From assembly GCA_014904985.1 (NCBI GenBank), contig MU128933.1, positions 186,001 through 250,000 of the forward strand: DNA of 64,000 nucleotides, in the 5' to 3' direction. Below, piece by piece: positions 42,254 through 55,373 of the stretch. The notes beneath the pieces are model-generated. The model was given only the letters and a program-made list of their open reading frames with translations. It did no database searches and was not told the origin of the DNA. This DNA comes from Hydnum rufescens UP504 (Eukaryota; Basidiomycota; Agaricomycetes; Cantharellales; Hydnaceae). Position 1 is the first letter of the stretch. Each line of letters begins with the position of its first letter. Made by a program: the position numbers and the translations under genes.

Positions 42254-45200
42254 TCAATGAACGAGCTGCAATTGCTCTAATGTCTGTGTCACGGCTTCGT
42301 AAGAGTGGCGAATTCTCTTAGAAGCATTCGTGCCTTCGAGAACGCGCTTCGCGTCTTCCGCCGTTAAGTTGAGGAATCTCTCCACGAAATCCCCATCGAT
42401 GAACCCGACGGCTTCTCCCTCCCCTGCAGGCCCTGTCCGAGGACTTTTGATCGATCGCCACCTAGAGCAATTGCAGTCAGTGATGCTGAACGAGCATCGA
42501 ACAGAACCGGAGGGGAAAGGGGTATCATCAAAACTCGAACGCACATGGCATGTCGACTTTTGCTATTGGGTTCTTTCCCAGGGTCAAGGGGAACAGGGAC
42601 GGGGACAGGTCCCAGGGGCAGGTCGCCAAGGTTTCGCTCTAAAGCCGTGAGCAGCAGTGCAAAATCGCTCTTGACTTCTGATATGATACCGATGCGCCCG
42701 TTGGATGTAAAGAAGATGAGCGCCGGTTTCACCGACGACGTTTGTTCGGTCGAAACAATGGTCCCTAGAATCGTAGATTAAAACCGCCCCAAAAGAAAGA
42801 GAACACCCTCCGCGACTGAACATATGATTGGCAAACGTACCCCTACGGAATTCGCTGACGTTCTCCCCAAGATGATAGCTTCCAGCTCGTTCCAAGGTGT
42901 TTCCGTCCAGTCGATATGAGAATAGGTTCCCGTCTCCCTGAAAAACCCCGTTTCAGATTTCAACACGAAGGGAACATAAAAGAGTTAAACTCACCTCCGC
43001 AACGATCACACTGGAGGAATCCAGGACCTCAACTGCGATAGGCCAGAGTGAACTGTGATCCCGCGCAACAAGACTGAGCTTTCCATCGTCCGTGCCCCAC
43101 CGAAGGACATCGAGAGACCGAAGGGCATCGGCGGTGATAACTTTGTCATCCCACGTTCGAACATTCACGAGGGAGTATCCTCGGTCCCATTTCGCAAGTT
43201 CGACGAGACTGAGGGTTTCTTGCCTCTCTTCCTGGGTCAATTTGTATACAATGACCTGTGATATTGAAGGAATGGAAAGGTGAAGTTAGTATGGTACAGT
43301 GAAGTGTTAGCATCAACACATACAGCGGAGCCGATACAAGCCACGATCTTCCCGTCGATCGAAGCTAGGGAGGATACGCATCCAGACACTGCCAGAGATG
43401 CCACAAGTTCGATGTCATGCTCAGAGATGACCCGATACACCCTTATGCGCCCTTGGCCCAAAGAAGGTGTGGTATCCGAGCGTACCAGATTCTCCGAGCC
43501 AATGACAAAGTGCCGAGCCTCACGGCCTGCGGATGACAGCTTGAAAGATCCGATACAAGTCGCTTCTTCCCACTTGTCCATGGGGAATTGTACCAATGCT
43601 TTATGCCACATTTTAGTCAATCACATCGCCCACTCCCTTGATAGCTGAGAGACTGGGCAGAAACAAAACGGTACTCACTCTCAAATGTCAGCTCATTGAG
43701 TATTCGGAACGAACTGGACGATGGCAAGGAAGACAGCAAGTCGACTGGAGCCGGCGTCTTTCTTATCGTGATTATTCCGAAAGTCTTAGAGTCCGGATCA
43801 TAGCATATTTTTCTGGGGTTGTCGAGTCCGAGATGCACCTATGAGCGTGGTTTTCTTGTCAGTAAATCTAATGCGGCTGATGCATGATTTCACAAAACCG
43901 AAAACAACCGAAAACCACGTACCGAGCGAATGTGCAACTTATGTAGCTCCAGAAGCTGGCCAATGACAAGGTTGTCAAACCCAGCCAAGATCAAGGAGTT
44001 GGGATAGGCCTTGGAATTGAGCATCGAGGTGCAATTCACATTCTAGAGATGATGGTGGGAATGAGAACTCGAAATGTTGGATCCTAATGTGGCTGCACTT
44101 CACCTTAAGGACAATAGGGGAATACTGGAGCCTTCCATTCTCGAGGAAGACAACAGCCGGTCGGCTCCCAGATACAAACACGACGTGCTTGTCCGCACCA
44201 TGGCGACTAGGGGTCAAGCGGAGTGGCATGGAACCTAAATTTATCGTCCGTCGAGTTCTCATTTCGAAGGTCCGAGGATCCAGCTCGTAAGCAATAAGCA
44301 ACCCATTTGCGAGTCCGACGAGTAAGAACGGTGCCGTATCCCCGAAGGTGTGTAGCAGGACGGAGCGAGGAAGATGTACTTCATGTTTGTCCTGCTCAGG
44401 TCGAGGGTCGTTGAATGTCTTGAGACTGGGAAGCTTCAAAAGGATGACTTCGTTTGATCCCCAGAAGGCCGCAGCAGCGACTCGCGATTCATTCGGAAAA
44501 CCTGACCAAATGGGATTCGTCGATAGTGCGCAAAACTCGCGGGGCTTGTTGTTTACATCCAAGAATGTTCGTGATCTGTAATATTAATATAAGTATATGG
44601 TCAAACCCAAATCATAAGAGATACTAAGGCAAAGAAAAAAAGAAAAGGGACTCAACGCAGTTTCAACGAGTTTGCTCCCTTCGTCATCTTCCGCCCACAG
44701 TAGGTAAACCACCTCACCCCCTCTGAGAGCTACAAGAATCTGGGTCGGATTGATGGCCGCGATTGTAATTCTCACATTTTCCCTTCTCCTTGCATCAGGG
44801 TGCACGTCTTTCGGACTTGGCGGCCACCGTGCCATCTCAAATCCTGACCCCAGATCGATCACAATGACTGCATCGCTCGTTATTTGCACAAATGCCGAGC
44901 CCGAGCCGGTCTGGCCAGTAAGGTTCCCTGCGGCGATCGTAGGCTTATCCCGGACGAGGTCAGAGAACTGCCCGGGAGTCAGCTCCTCCATGAGTATGCC
45001 CTCACCCAGATCTATGAGCTGTGTGTCATATAGAGTGGAGAGAAGGAGGAAGCGGTCGTATCTGACATCCATCACAAACACATTAAGAGAAGGATAATGG
45101 GAGACCGAAGCGAGAGGAATTCACTTGTCTTCGCTCATGAAGCGTAACGGCCAAATCGAGGTGACATGAGGCATACGCTCCACTAGGGCAACCTCCTTGA

Positions 45201-46814
45201 AATCGGCGCCTTTCCGTACGATCTGTAGAACGAGATCACGGCAAAAAGGAAAAGTCAGATAGCAAGGACTCAAAGATCTCGTGAAACCCTCCTTACCCGA
45301 ATGGAGCCAGAGTTGTAGCCGCCAGAACACGTCGCTACCTGGCGGTGACGATACAGAAATTAGACGTCGCTCAAACACCCTCGATTGAGATCCGGTTCGG
45401 ACACACCTGACTGGATCCATCTGTGTGTGTAACTACTGCATCGTGAATGGGCGCAATGTTCTTGAACACTTCGAGTATCCTGACGCGAGATTGTGTCCCG
45501 TCCTCATGGGTTTCCGGCAATTGAAGCAGCTTTGAAAGCTGCGAGTCACCAAAATGAGAACCAACATAGAAAACTCCGTCATTAAGGTACGTCAAGGACG
45601 ATGGAGACGACACCTTTTACTGACTGTTATCAGTGATGGACTACCCTATCAAGAGTTCTAACAACGCACCTCTCCCAACTGCAGGCAACGGATGACAGAG
45701 ATAGAGCTGCTTTCGCCGTCAGCTAAAAGAGCTAGCAAGACGAGTCGGCCGTACGCATCAGCAATCAATACTCGGTGGCCATCGTCATCGATAAGCGAGT
45801 GCCTACGTCCGAGAATAATAGACAAATTGTTAGGTTGTGATAGTAGTGACAAACAGGCACGTACGCAGCGACCTCGTGGAAAGGCAGCTTTGCTCGAATC
45901 GCGGTGCTTTCACCTTCCGCTGACCCTCTGGTTCTTTTGCGTTTATTCTCAGGGGACTGCCTGTCCTTCCTGCGATTTTTCCTCGTTGAGGGTGAAGTGC
46001 ATTCGAAGAACTGGACGGTCCCTCCGCCTAGAACGAGTATTCCTCCTAATAGATCTGGGGAACCCGGGACTGGTATGAGAAGACTAGCGCCATCCTGAAC
46101 AAAAGCCGGTGGGAGTATCTGAGATGGTTCAATTGACAATTCTTGGTTGGTTAGGTCCACTTCTCTGGCAAGGATGCGATATCGGAACTGGAAGTCTATG
46201 TGCAACAACGCAAGGACTGGGGACGGTGTAATTGTGGAAGAGAGGAAGCACATGGACAGGAGTTCTAATTCAGGAATCCTAGGGAGTTCAATGCGTTGAG
46301 TGTACATATGAAGACGATCTATTACACGTACCGACTATCAAATGACTTCTTGGTTTCGTCAAGAGACAAAACTTTGACTGTACCACTGTATGCGGACGAG
46401 ACGGCTAGGCGAGCATTGGGGTGCACGACCGCACCCTGGAAGAATTCTGTGGGTCTGGACGAACGGGAATAGAGAGAAATGGAATAATTAAGTGTGAGAC
46501 GAGGCGGATTATCGTTATAATCGATTAGGAATGCGCCTGGAACGGGATGATCTGTTGTAACAAGAATGCGCCACTGAATAGTGCGATCAGATACATTCCG
46601 AACCCGAAAGACTGGGATCCCTCACTGTGTCGTTGAATGTGTTGAGGCTGGTGACTGTCCCAGATAGCTCAAGCCCACATTTGTGTAGTAATCTTTCAGG
46701 AGAAAGATGAATGACATCTAAACGATTCGATTTGGCTATAACAAGGGTGTCCCATGATAGTTTTGCTGAAAAGTAGACCGTACTAGAGGAACTCCAAGTC
46801 GAAATGACATGCAT
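42254..46814 (-). CDS. DDB1: DDB1, UV-damaged-DNA-binding protein / CUL4 adaptor
   Basis: Triple beta-propeller adaptor of CUL4 ubiquitin ligases, acting in the nucleus in nucleotide-excision repair and protein turnover. The start at 46814 gives MHVISTWSSSSTVYFSAKLS and TLVIAKSNRLDVIHLSPE, matching the conserved opening. Downstream pieces include FYVGSHFGDSQLSKLLQLP, MPLRLTPSRHGADKHVVFVSG, HLGLDNPRKICYDPDS, ELVASLAVSGCVSSL, ITADALRSLDVLRW and the C-terminal GFIDGDFVERFLNLTAEDAK, close to the DDB1 end rather than CPSF160 or SF3b130. It stops at 42254-42256 after TLEQLQLVH. About fifteen introns. It ends tail-to-tail with VNX1, 234 bp apart. Confidence 0.92.
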
Positions 46815-46997
46815 CGTAGCCGGTATGTTCCGATGCGCGAGACTTTCTCTACTATCGCACCCAAGTTGGAATGGATTGGCCTAGTAGATAGACACCAAGG
46901 CGAGAAAGAAGATATAATTATATGCGGGGAAAACCAAGGAAAAAGTAGCAAGATATGTAAACAAAGCCAGCGATAAAACAATGCAGCAAAACTACGA

Positions 46998-48590
46998 CTA
47001 CTTGATAAGTCGTTCCCGAAGTTCGGCGCCTTTCAATCTCGCTCGAAGATACTCCAGTCGCTGGTCGTACTTCTCCATTGTCTCCGCCTTCCTCCGGCGA
47101 ATGTGTTGAAGAGTAGTATCGACCACTGAAGCAGGTTGTGGTTGTATGGCCATCGGGGGAAGAGGTGGAGTGGGAGGAACTGGCTCCGCGAGAGATGCAG
47201 AACGTTGCCGGGAGTCTGAAGATGATACATTGGGACTGGATCGTTTGCGAGAGAAAAGAGTGGACTTGGCAGGGGAAATGCTCGATAAACCTAAAGAGAG
47301 TTTGCGCTCAGCGATACTGGGTCCAATAACGGGAACAAGGGGGGGTGGGATGCGGGGATTTGGAGGAGAGGTAGGATACGGGCGATCAGGGGTGACAGTC
47401 CGCAAGGAGCTGGATCGGCCTGCACCATTCGGGGACGAGCCGGATCCTGGCCCACCCTTTGTCATTGAGGTCAACTCCAGACCGTCAAAATTCTGAAGGA
47501 GCTGTTCTTTCTCGATTTCAACAGCAGCTATTTCTGCACGTATTTCCGCAGACGACTCGTCCCCCCCATCAGAGTGGACCCCCACTCGTCGGCGATTATA
47601 CGAAGAGGGTGGCCCGCGAGACGCTGACGTTCGATTAGTCCTTGTGCTTCGACCCGTCTTTTGCGAGGAAACAGATCGCGTATCCATCGCCTGCCGCGAC
47701 GCCGTGCTCCGTATTGATGCATTGGAAGGTCGATGAGACAGTTCTCGAGGTATTCTGATGGAAGACGCGGCAGAATGTCCGGGTGGTGAGGCAGAGCCCG
47801 AATAGATCCCCGTCGCCAATGAAGGCGATCTCCCCGAAATCTTTCGGACTAATCCTTTCATCGCTGAAGTCACCGTGGAAGATCTGGACATATTCGAACG
47901 CATCGAGGGGCTATATGTGTGGACTCTGAAATTTGGATCAATAACGATGGCTATAGATTAAGATATATTAGATGCATATTTCCTGTTTTTGAGGGATGTG
48001 AGCATACAAGCCTCAGGAGATGAGAGTTTCACAACAGGCGATTCAGTTGGGACTTGGCTGCCGGCACCAAATCGCTCGAAGAGATTCTGTCGGAGCAGGC
48101 GATACTCTTCATCTCTACAAAGGATCAAGTTGTCAGAAATACATCGGTATGCAGATTGCATACGCCTTACCCAAGAAGTCCGTCGGCGTTCGAAATAGCC
48201 AATTCGTTGAGCCTCTGAGCGAGAGTGATGCTAAATAAGACGCGACGGTAAATTCAGCATGCTCCCAAACAATATGGAAACATGTAACAGACGTCGTTCG
48301 ATCAGTACCAGTTGCCGGCAATGAGTCCACAGATGCACGGTGTAAAGGCATAGTCCGACGGGGAATCAAGTCTATGCTGTGCTCGTGACGGGACGGTCCA
48401 GCGTTGTCCTCAGAGGCTCGTGAGCTACGAGGGAGACCATACTGGCCACGGAGATTCAATCAGAAAACGGGTGCCTAGGCCCTGTAAACGGGTACTGACC
48501 CATCTTGACTTTATCATGGAGCCATTGCTGTCGTCAGAGGAGCCGTGCGAGGCCTTTGCTGGGTCCTTTCGAGGGGAAAAGAGACCCATG
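46998..48590 (-). CDS. Ser/Arg/Pro-rich coiled-coil protein of unknown function
   Basis: The last exon is a 300-codon frame (47903-46998) starting within SRSSTVTSAMKGLVRKISG and rich in Ser, Arg and Pro. It has a short helical stretch (AEIRAEIAAVEIEKEQLLQNF), a Pro-rich part (PPLVPVIGPSIAERKLSLG) and a C-terminal coiled coil (KAETMEKYDQRLEYLRARLK). Upstream pieces on the same strand look coding: RDEEYRLLRQNLFERFGAGS near 48110-48050, NAGPSRHEHSIDLIPRRTMP near 48400 and MGLFSPRKDPAKASHGSSDD starting at 48590. I joined them as one gene, but the introns between are not firmly placed. Known domains are not recognised. Confidence 0.6.
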
Positions 48591-48743
48591 GTCGCGAGGA
48601 CCACGCCGTCGACTACAGACGGCAAGTGCCGGGGCAGTTTGCTCAGGTTGACTTTCCAAGTTCCTCCAAGTAAGTATCGTACCCCGAGGGAGAGGACATT
48701 TTAACACTAGTCACAGAGCTAAAGGTCGTACAGCTCACGTAGG

Positions 48744-51501
48744 ATGATTTTGATTCCCGAAGAGCTCGTTGGAATCATTTTACGTTTCGCTGTCATCGAG
48801 CCCCACGGCCGCGACCTGACAGTTATCTTGCCTTGTGCCCGAGTCTCCAGAGAATTCAGATCTGAGGTTGAGAGAATACTGTACTCTAGTATCCGCCTTT
48901 CTTCTCCCCGTCAGATTGTCCAGTGCTTCACCACGATTGTCAAGCGCAAAGAGCATGCCGCCCGTTTCGTGCGTTCCCTCGAAATAGAGCTCAAAGACTA
49001 TCACACCGCATTTCCGCCGTTCCCTCGTACAAGAACTCTGCTCACTCGTCCGATTCCAGGGGTGGGGGATGATGGTCGGCTCCTTAGTGGCTTTTATTCT
49101 CTTGTTCGTGCAGCGCTTCGCTGCATGAAGCAGCTCCAGCACTACAACCTCCGAATCGGACCATCCTCTCCAGCCGAGAATGGATATGTCATTCCCTTTC
49201 TCCCTGTAGATGCACCGTTCGCGCTCAAGTCCTTTGGCTGCATATCCATGGATATCAGTCCGCCCATCGTCAACTTCCTTGTTAGCCAACGCACCATCTC
49301 CGAATTCGTCGCTCCCGAGATGTTCCCTCCCTATCGCCTGGGACTTACCATACTACCAGACGTTACCACTGTTCGCGGTCCCCCCGAGCTCCTTAGACGT
49401 CTGGTTCCCCATCGTCCGGTGACCGTCGTGCAAAGCACCGGCCTGCTTGATCCTGACTCGATGATGTTCATCCTGCCCAAACTTTCCGCTTCCACTGCCA
49501 CGATCCACACCCTTACAATGCCTGTCGCAAATGCGAGAACAGCTTGCAATCTCCTTCCCTTCATCGCTCGCTCTTTACCTGGTGTAGAGTTCCTATCTCT
49601 ACCCCATCGCTCCTCCTTCCGAGGTCGATCTGTGAGCTTGGACAAGTCACTCGACCCACCTACTACCCTTTTGACATATCTCTTTTTCTTGTTCAGGATC
49701 CTTACGATATTTACAAAGAAGATGCGTTCGCTCTCGCTTTGGGTACTTTCCAAGGCTTAAAACACCTCGAAGTTCCGACTATGGATTCCTTTATTCTTGC
49801 TCCTCCAAACCCATTCGCAACCTTCGGTGCACACCTACTGGATGCACATCCCTTTCCACCCTTTCCTCCATTTCCTGGAGGTAACGGAGGCCATGGTGAC
49901 GGAAATGGAAATGAACCCCCTGAAGTCGGCAATCAAGGCGATGCTCCCGGAGACTTACACCTGGATGATGACGATAACGATGATGGTCTGTTCGGTGAGC
50001 CAGGGGATATGGGGGCAGCTTTGGACGATTTTTTCGGGTTCTTCCCCGCAGAAGCCAATCCTAATCAAGTAGGTCCGCCCCCACCCCCTGCCCATGCTGC
50101 CCAGGACATGGACCCCTTCGCCGCCCTCCCTCAGGGTTTCGGGAATGGGACTGGCGGAGCTCATGCGAACGCGGCCGCAAATCCACATGCCGCTCCTGTT
50201 CCTCTCGATGCTGCCGCCTTCGGCAACATGGTACAACAGGCCATGGGTATGAATTTTCCCGGAGCCCCCGTTGCAGGGAATAATCTCCCACCGCCTCTGC
50301 CATCTCTTCCTGGTCCGAATGCAGAACTCCACACTGGTCATGGAGCTCCTGCTCCCCCACAACAACCCCCCGTCCCTGGCGTCGGGAATGCGGCGACGGG
50401 TCTGCCCGCCTTGCTGGGGAATATGATGAATAACGTTATGGCTCTTCTGCATCCTGTGGGACCCAACGCCGCTCCACCTCCCACCACTCCTTTAGGTCCC
50501 CTCCCACCACCAGCTGCAGGCACCCCCTTCCGCAGGGTGCGATGCCTCATCCACCGAACATCGGGGGCAACCAACCTGGCCCGTTCCCTCCCGACCTACT
50601 AAACCAAGTCGTCAACCAAATCATGGGCATTTTTGAACCCCACGCCCATCCTCAACCTGGCCCTGCCACTGGTGCGCATGCTCACGTTGCACACCCTCAA
50701 CCACCACCTGGCGGCTCACCCCAAAATAACCAACACCCGCAAGGGCCTCCCAATACTTCCACGAACACGAATACACTACATCCTGTTCATCCCCAACTCA
50801 ACAATGTCGGTATGCCGCCTCACGGAGGCCCACAACCCATGCTTCCGCAACTTCCGCCATTCCCTGCATTTGCCCCTGGGGGCATGCCTCATGCGTTTAC
50901 CTTTAACGGACCCATGTTCGATGGCATGCTGCAATTTGAACATCTTCCCGCTGCGAATATCCCTGCTCCCCCCGGCCCCGGTAACCCTAATGCTCCGGCC
51001 GCTGGAGGTGCGGGAGGTGGGGTCCCTCCTGGGGGCGGTGCCCTTGGAGGTGCTGGTCATTGGATCCCGGTCCCTGCTCTCCCTCCTTTTGCTACGTTAG
51101 CTCAGGGGGGTGCAGGTCAACCTGCCGCAGCCGTTCCTGCTAATGCAGGTGGTGCCGCTGGTGCTGGTGCTGCAGGTCCAGGTGGAGGGGGTGGAAACAT
51201 TGCACATCTCGTCCTCACCTTCCCACCCATCCATATAGAGCCTGTTGATCCGAACGACCCTCATGTCATTGAAGAACGCCGTGCGCGACAAAGGGCATTG
51301 GTGCGGGCGCAGATAGTTCGTGCACCAGTTGAGCTACAAATTCTCAACCTGTGGCAGGCACGCTGTCCTAGCTTGCATAGCGTGACCTTTCAAATGGAGA
51401 GGGATCGATATGTTCTGTGGACGAAGGATACTGCCGGACAATGGGCTCCAGAATATACGCCACCGCATCCCGACCAGGAAGCAAAGACAGGGTCCCCATA
51501 G
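48744..51501 (+). CDS. F-box-like protein with long Pro/Gly/Asn-rich tail
   Basis: The start gives MILIPEELVGIILRFAVIEP, an F-box-type N-terminus, followed by CARVSREFRSEVERILYSSI and leucine-patterned segments to about 49630. An intron (49632-49696, GTGAGC...CAG) leads to DPYDIYKEDAFALALGTFQG. From about 49830 to 51230 the protein is low-complexity: PFPPFPPFPGG, acidic LDDDDNDDG, long runs of Pro, Gly, Ala, Asn and His. It closes with a folded-looking end, VELQILNLWQARCPSLHSVT. Around 50456-50535 the frame changes; an 80-bp GTGGGA...CGCAG intron restores it, but the skipped sequence itself reads as Pro-rich coding, so a 1-nt difference in a C run is possible. Probably an SCF substrate adaptor; substrate unknown. 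Confidence 0.75.
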
Positions 51502-52269
51502 ATCTTCACTTTCTCTTAATGATATTTTTTTCAAAGCACTTGTGATACCCCTAGTTTCCTTGATTTCTTGTCCGACAGTGTTCCGTTTCTTCTTGATTCT
51601 TCATATATTAATTCCCTTTCCTAGCACCTTAATATGGCCATCATGCCTGACACTGTGGGCATATCACGCATTGTTGAAGATGGAAGGAGCGAATTTCACC
51701 AGACAATCGACTGAGACCCAAACCGGGATTGCGCACTAGTACTTGATCGTAATACGATGGGGAGCCAGCCGCACGCGTATGAGGAGCGGCACAAGTTTTT
51801 GGTCCCGTCTACCAAGGACTTCCACATTCGGCCGCAGCACGAGCAATGGACTCATCATAATCAGTCTGGGTGGTTCTAGAGGCGGCTGAGGTGAATCCCA
51901 CCGTCGCCTTCGTAGACAAGGTGGTAGATACTCTAATTGATGACTGTAATTGTGCTTCCGCCAAAAGATCCAGCACCGATTGAACCGCTTTCTGCGTTTA
52001 CCTGGCTTAAATACCAATCGCGAGTCTTGGAGCCAAATGCGAGGACTCTTAAGCGCTAATCTCCAGGGAAAAAACGAATGAATTTAGTATAGGAACGCAC
52101 GACCGCCTCTTACAGCACCGATTGGCGGATGTGATACTTCGGACGTCGGCGCGTGAGTAGACGCGGGACCATTATCAACCACCTCGGCAAGAGGCTCAGA
52201 GGCTGTCGATGCCCACAATTGATGCAAATAATTTCATCGGAGAAATTGACCTTAGCTACTCAAAGAACT
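51502..52269. other. Intergenic stretch, no recognised gene
   Basis: Only short frames without motifs; it contains the 3' flank of the F-box gene. Confidence 0.35.
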
Positions 52270-52575
52270 TTAATTGACACCTACAGAGCGATGCAGCAAG
52301 ACACCATTCGATAGGGGAATTCTGAAGCCTGTGATGAATGCTGTTGGCCATTGCAATGCGCCTCTAATCATACATTGCAGAGCGACGGTGTTATTACGCA
52401 CAGACATCCTGCGGTCTTGGAGGAAAAATTTCGCTGAAATGAGACGAGAAATATAATCTGCAACAGAACGCAGAGTCGGAGGAACGAAACCGTCATCGAA
52501 GACTTGATGCTCCAGAGTACACTGAATAGAGAACGAATCACTAGATAGAGCGACTCGATTTTGGCACTGTGGCAT
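52270..52575 (-). CDS. Possible small hypothetical protein or exon
   Basis: A minus-strand frame of about 100 codons with balanced composition (FSIQCTLEHQVFDDGFV, LRSVADYISRLISAKFFLQD). It overlaps another minus-strand frame of 190 codons (52940-52368) in a different phase, so at most one is real. No homologue is recognised and no splice-linked partner is evident. It lies between two convergent or unrelated genes. Confidence 0.25.
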   Translation of the reverse strand: MPQCQNRVALSSDSFSIQCTLEHQVFDDGFVPPTLRSVADYISRLISAKFFLQDRRMSVRNNTVALQCMIRGALQWPTAFITGFRIPLSNGVLLHRSVGVN

Positions 52576-53014
52576 GATTCGACGTATTGTCGCATAGTAA
52601 CATTGGGGAAGACACTCCGTAGTGCAGAATGAATCAATCTAGAAGCTAGGTGCATTGGGGGGTTAAGCACGGTCATATGGCAAAGTGAGTGACGGAAATA
52701 GAACTTGCTTTTCCGGGATACACAGCTGCCCCAATATAACTCATATATCCAATCCCTGAGGCAGAAATACAAAAGTATACCCTGAGTCCCTAAATTATTC
52801 CCCAGCGATTCGAGTAGTTTTACTGAATGGCTTGGTATCAACTGGAGACTGGAGGCAACCCCGGAACATGGCTCCACTTCAAGCGTATTACAATGTCTTC
52901 TGCTACATGTGATGAGTCGATCATTGGTACACCCCGCCACTATGAAATAAACGCCATATCTAGATAGTTAATGACGATGGCCTCTTCATACCAAGCAAGA
53001 AAAAGGCACATACC

Positions 53015-53526
53015 CTACGAGCCTAACAAGGTGGTTAGCCGAACATCAAAACCCTCGGTTCGGATCGGCATTTCGGGAGTATGAAAAGGATTCTTCATCA
53101 CAGTATCCGCATAAGCCTCATAGATTCTCGGCAATAGAGTGTCCGCAGAATTATCGGCCGGGGAGGTCAGCAGCACGAACTTGGTCCCTATTTGAGCCGA
53201 TTGCGTCAGATCAGGCAGATGGATAATTATCATCAGCTACCTGTCAGAGTAAGGAAGATAGTCATCTTGAAACTTTCACCCTCAATTACCTGTGCTCCAG
53301 AACTGTTGCCTACAGGAGAAAGACGGCTCGTTATGGCATGAATGCCGTGCAGGGTACCAGCCATCACGAGGTATTCATTCTGTGAAAGCTGAGCGAGTCC
53401 GTCTGCGGATTGACAAGACTTCAGCTCGACACGACATCCTTTGTGTGGAAGAACTTGACCATTGATATTTCTTTGGAAGATGAGGCCGCCTGCCTTGTTG
53501 ATGATCCATAATCCAAAGACAACCAT
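53015..53526 (-). CDS. TRS23: TRAPP complex subunit TRAPPC4/Trs23
   Basis: Small longin-like subunit of TRAPP, the Rab1/Ypt1 exchange factor at ER-Golgi membranes. Two exons, complement(53241-53526) and (53015-53187), give 152 residues. The N-terminus MVVFGLWIINKAGGLIFQ is the family's opening. After an insert come YLVMAGTLHGIHAIT, SFKMTIFLTLTGTKFVLLTSP and LLPRIYEAYADTVMKNPFHTPEMPI, then FDVRLTTLLGS. The length is near the short members of the family. The start codon lies only 88 bp from the ERG24 start on the other strand. Confidence 0.92.
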
Positions 53527-53614
53527 GCGAGTCGGGGAGTCCCACCTCGTGTGAAGGTAATCTGCATCCGGATCTGTGCAGGAATCTTACGATTCAAGTA
53601 ACTTGACGCGTAGC
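53527..53614. promoter_or_regulatory. Very short divergent promoter, TRS23/ERG24
   Basis: 88 bp separate the start codons of TRS23 (minus) and ERG24 (plus). Transcription start regions must overlap one another or lie within coding or 5' UTR sequence. No sterol-response (SRE) element was identified by eye. Confidence 0.5.
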
Positions 53615-55373
53615 ATGGGCATACCCTTCACGGACAAGAATCCCCGCAGTACGTTTCCGAATCCGTCTCTAAAATCGTTCAAGAACTTACCTTCCATCTT
53701 GACAGGCAAAGCTAATGAATTTTTTGGGCCGATTGGGACCTCGATTCTAGTCCCTGTGATACCATCTGTGATTTATGCCCTGTATTTCGCTTGCAATGAC
53801 TCTTCCGGAGGATGTCCGCAGCCTCTCGCGGCTATTCCGTTCTTTTCATACCGTGCGGTTAGCAGTCTTACATGGTGGAAAGGCCTTTGGGACGCTCAGG
53901 CGTTCCTCGTGTATTGTGCTTGGATGGCCTTCAATGTTCTGGCCTGGGCTATTCTCCCTGGGGATTGGGTCGATGGAGTGGAGCTGAGAGACGGGACGAG
54001 ACAAAAGTACAAGATCAACGGTCTGTCCGCTTGCAATAACCTTTATTTCGATTCTCAATAACCTTGTGGCAGCTTTTTCAACCCTATTGCTTGCTATTGG
54101 ATTGACATTAGGGACAATTATTCGCGGCGGTTCCCAATCGTTTACCTGGATCTACGAACATTTTCTGGGACTCGTGACTGCATCCATCGTGTATTCCATA
54201 TTGCAAACCGCGGTTCTGTATTTCTGGTCTTTCAAGGAGGACAAGTTGCTCGCTCTAGGCGGAAATTCTGAGAGCCACATATACAATGTCCGTCAACATT
54301 TAATTATCCTCTATCTTGGTTCTTATGTGGTATTTCAGTTTTGGATCGGAAGAGAACTGAACCCCACAATTGGATCTTTGGATCTCAAGTCCTTTTGTGA
54401 ACTGCGGCCTGGCCTCATCGGATGGGTCCTCATTAACATCAGCATGGCATGCGAACAGGCAGTCCGAAGTGGAGGTCACATTACCGACTCGATGCTTCTC
54501 ATTCTGATTTTTCAAGGCTCGTATGTTTTCGATGCGCTATATAACGAGGTAAGATTCATTTCTCTCCTATTTTTTTCTATATAGTAGTCATGAAATGTGC
54601 AAAAGTTTTGACTCTGCGGCTCTTTTTTGGTTGGTCCAGCCCGCCATTTTGACGCAGATGGATATCACAACGGACGGTTTCGGCTTCATGCTCAATATCG
54701 GAGACCTTTCCTGGGTTCCTTTCACTTATACCCTGCAAGCTCGATATCTCGCATTCAATCCAATCACGCTCGGCTATTTCTGGAGCACCATTATTTTCTC
54801 TGTAAATGCGATTGGATACTACATTTTCCGTGCTAGTAATAGCGAGAAGGACGAGTTCCGGAAGGGAAAGAACCCCAAAAGTCTTGCTTTCCTGCTGGTT
54901 CGCTGTGATCGAGGATATGATTCTAATTGGACTTTGCTCCAGATCTGTCGTTCATGCCAACGACTCGTGGAACAAAGCTGTTGATTTCCGGATGGTGGGG
55001 CTGGCTCCAACATCCCAACTACTTGTACGTCCGTCTCCGAGGATACGTGGATACCATATTCACCTTGCACTCATGCTATCGTTAGTGGCGATATTCTTAT
55101 GACTGCTTCGTGGTGCGCGGCCACAGGTTTACGATCCCCGATTCCATATTTTCAGATCGTCTACTTCGTCATCCTGCTTCTGCACCGCCAGGCTCGCGAC
55201 AACGAGGCTTGCGAAAAGAAGTGAGTATTTCAACCTCCTGATTTTTTTTCCAGGCTTATCTTGCGAGGACCTCGCTGATATTGATCGATTTCCGTTCGTT
55301 GCGTAGGTATGGGAAAGATTGGGAGGTTTACAAGACACTTGTTCCCTACAAAATTTTCCCTTACATCTACTAG
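53615..55373 (+). CDS. ERG24: Delta(14)-sterol reductase ERG24
   Basis: NADPH-dependent ER membrane enzyme that reduces the C14 double bond in ergosterol synthesis. The start gives MGIPFTDKNPRSTFPNPS. Membrane segments include GPIGTSILVPVIPSVIYALYF. Signatures are FWIGRELNPTIGSLDLKSFC (the LBR/ERG24 family motif), DITTDGFGFMLNIGDLSWVPF, YTLQARYLAFNP and GWWGWLQHPNYFGDILMTASW, then CEKKYGKDWEVYKTLVPYKI and the end FPYIY before TAG. Frame is kept through several GT-AG introns; the junction between about 54880 and 54950 is ambiguous. Catalytic-region residues look intact. Confidence 0.93.

Noticed and set aside
52368..52940. 190-codon minus-strand frame
   Set aside because: It overlaps a second plausible frame in another phase and has no recognisable domain or splice structure.
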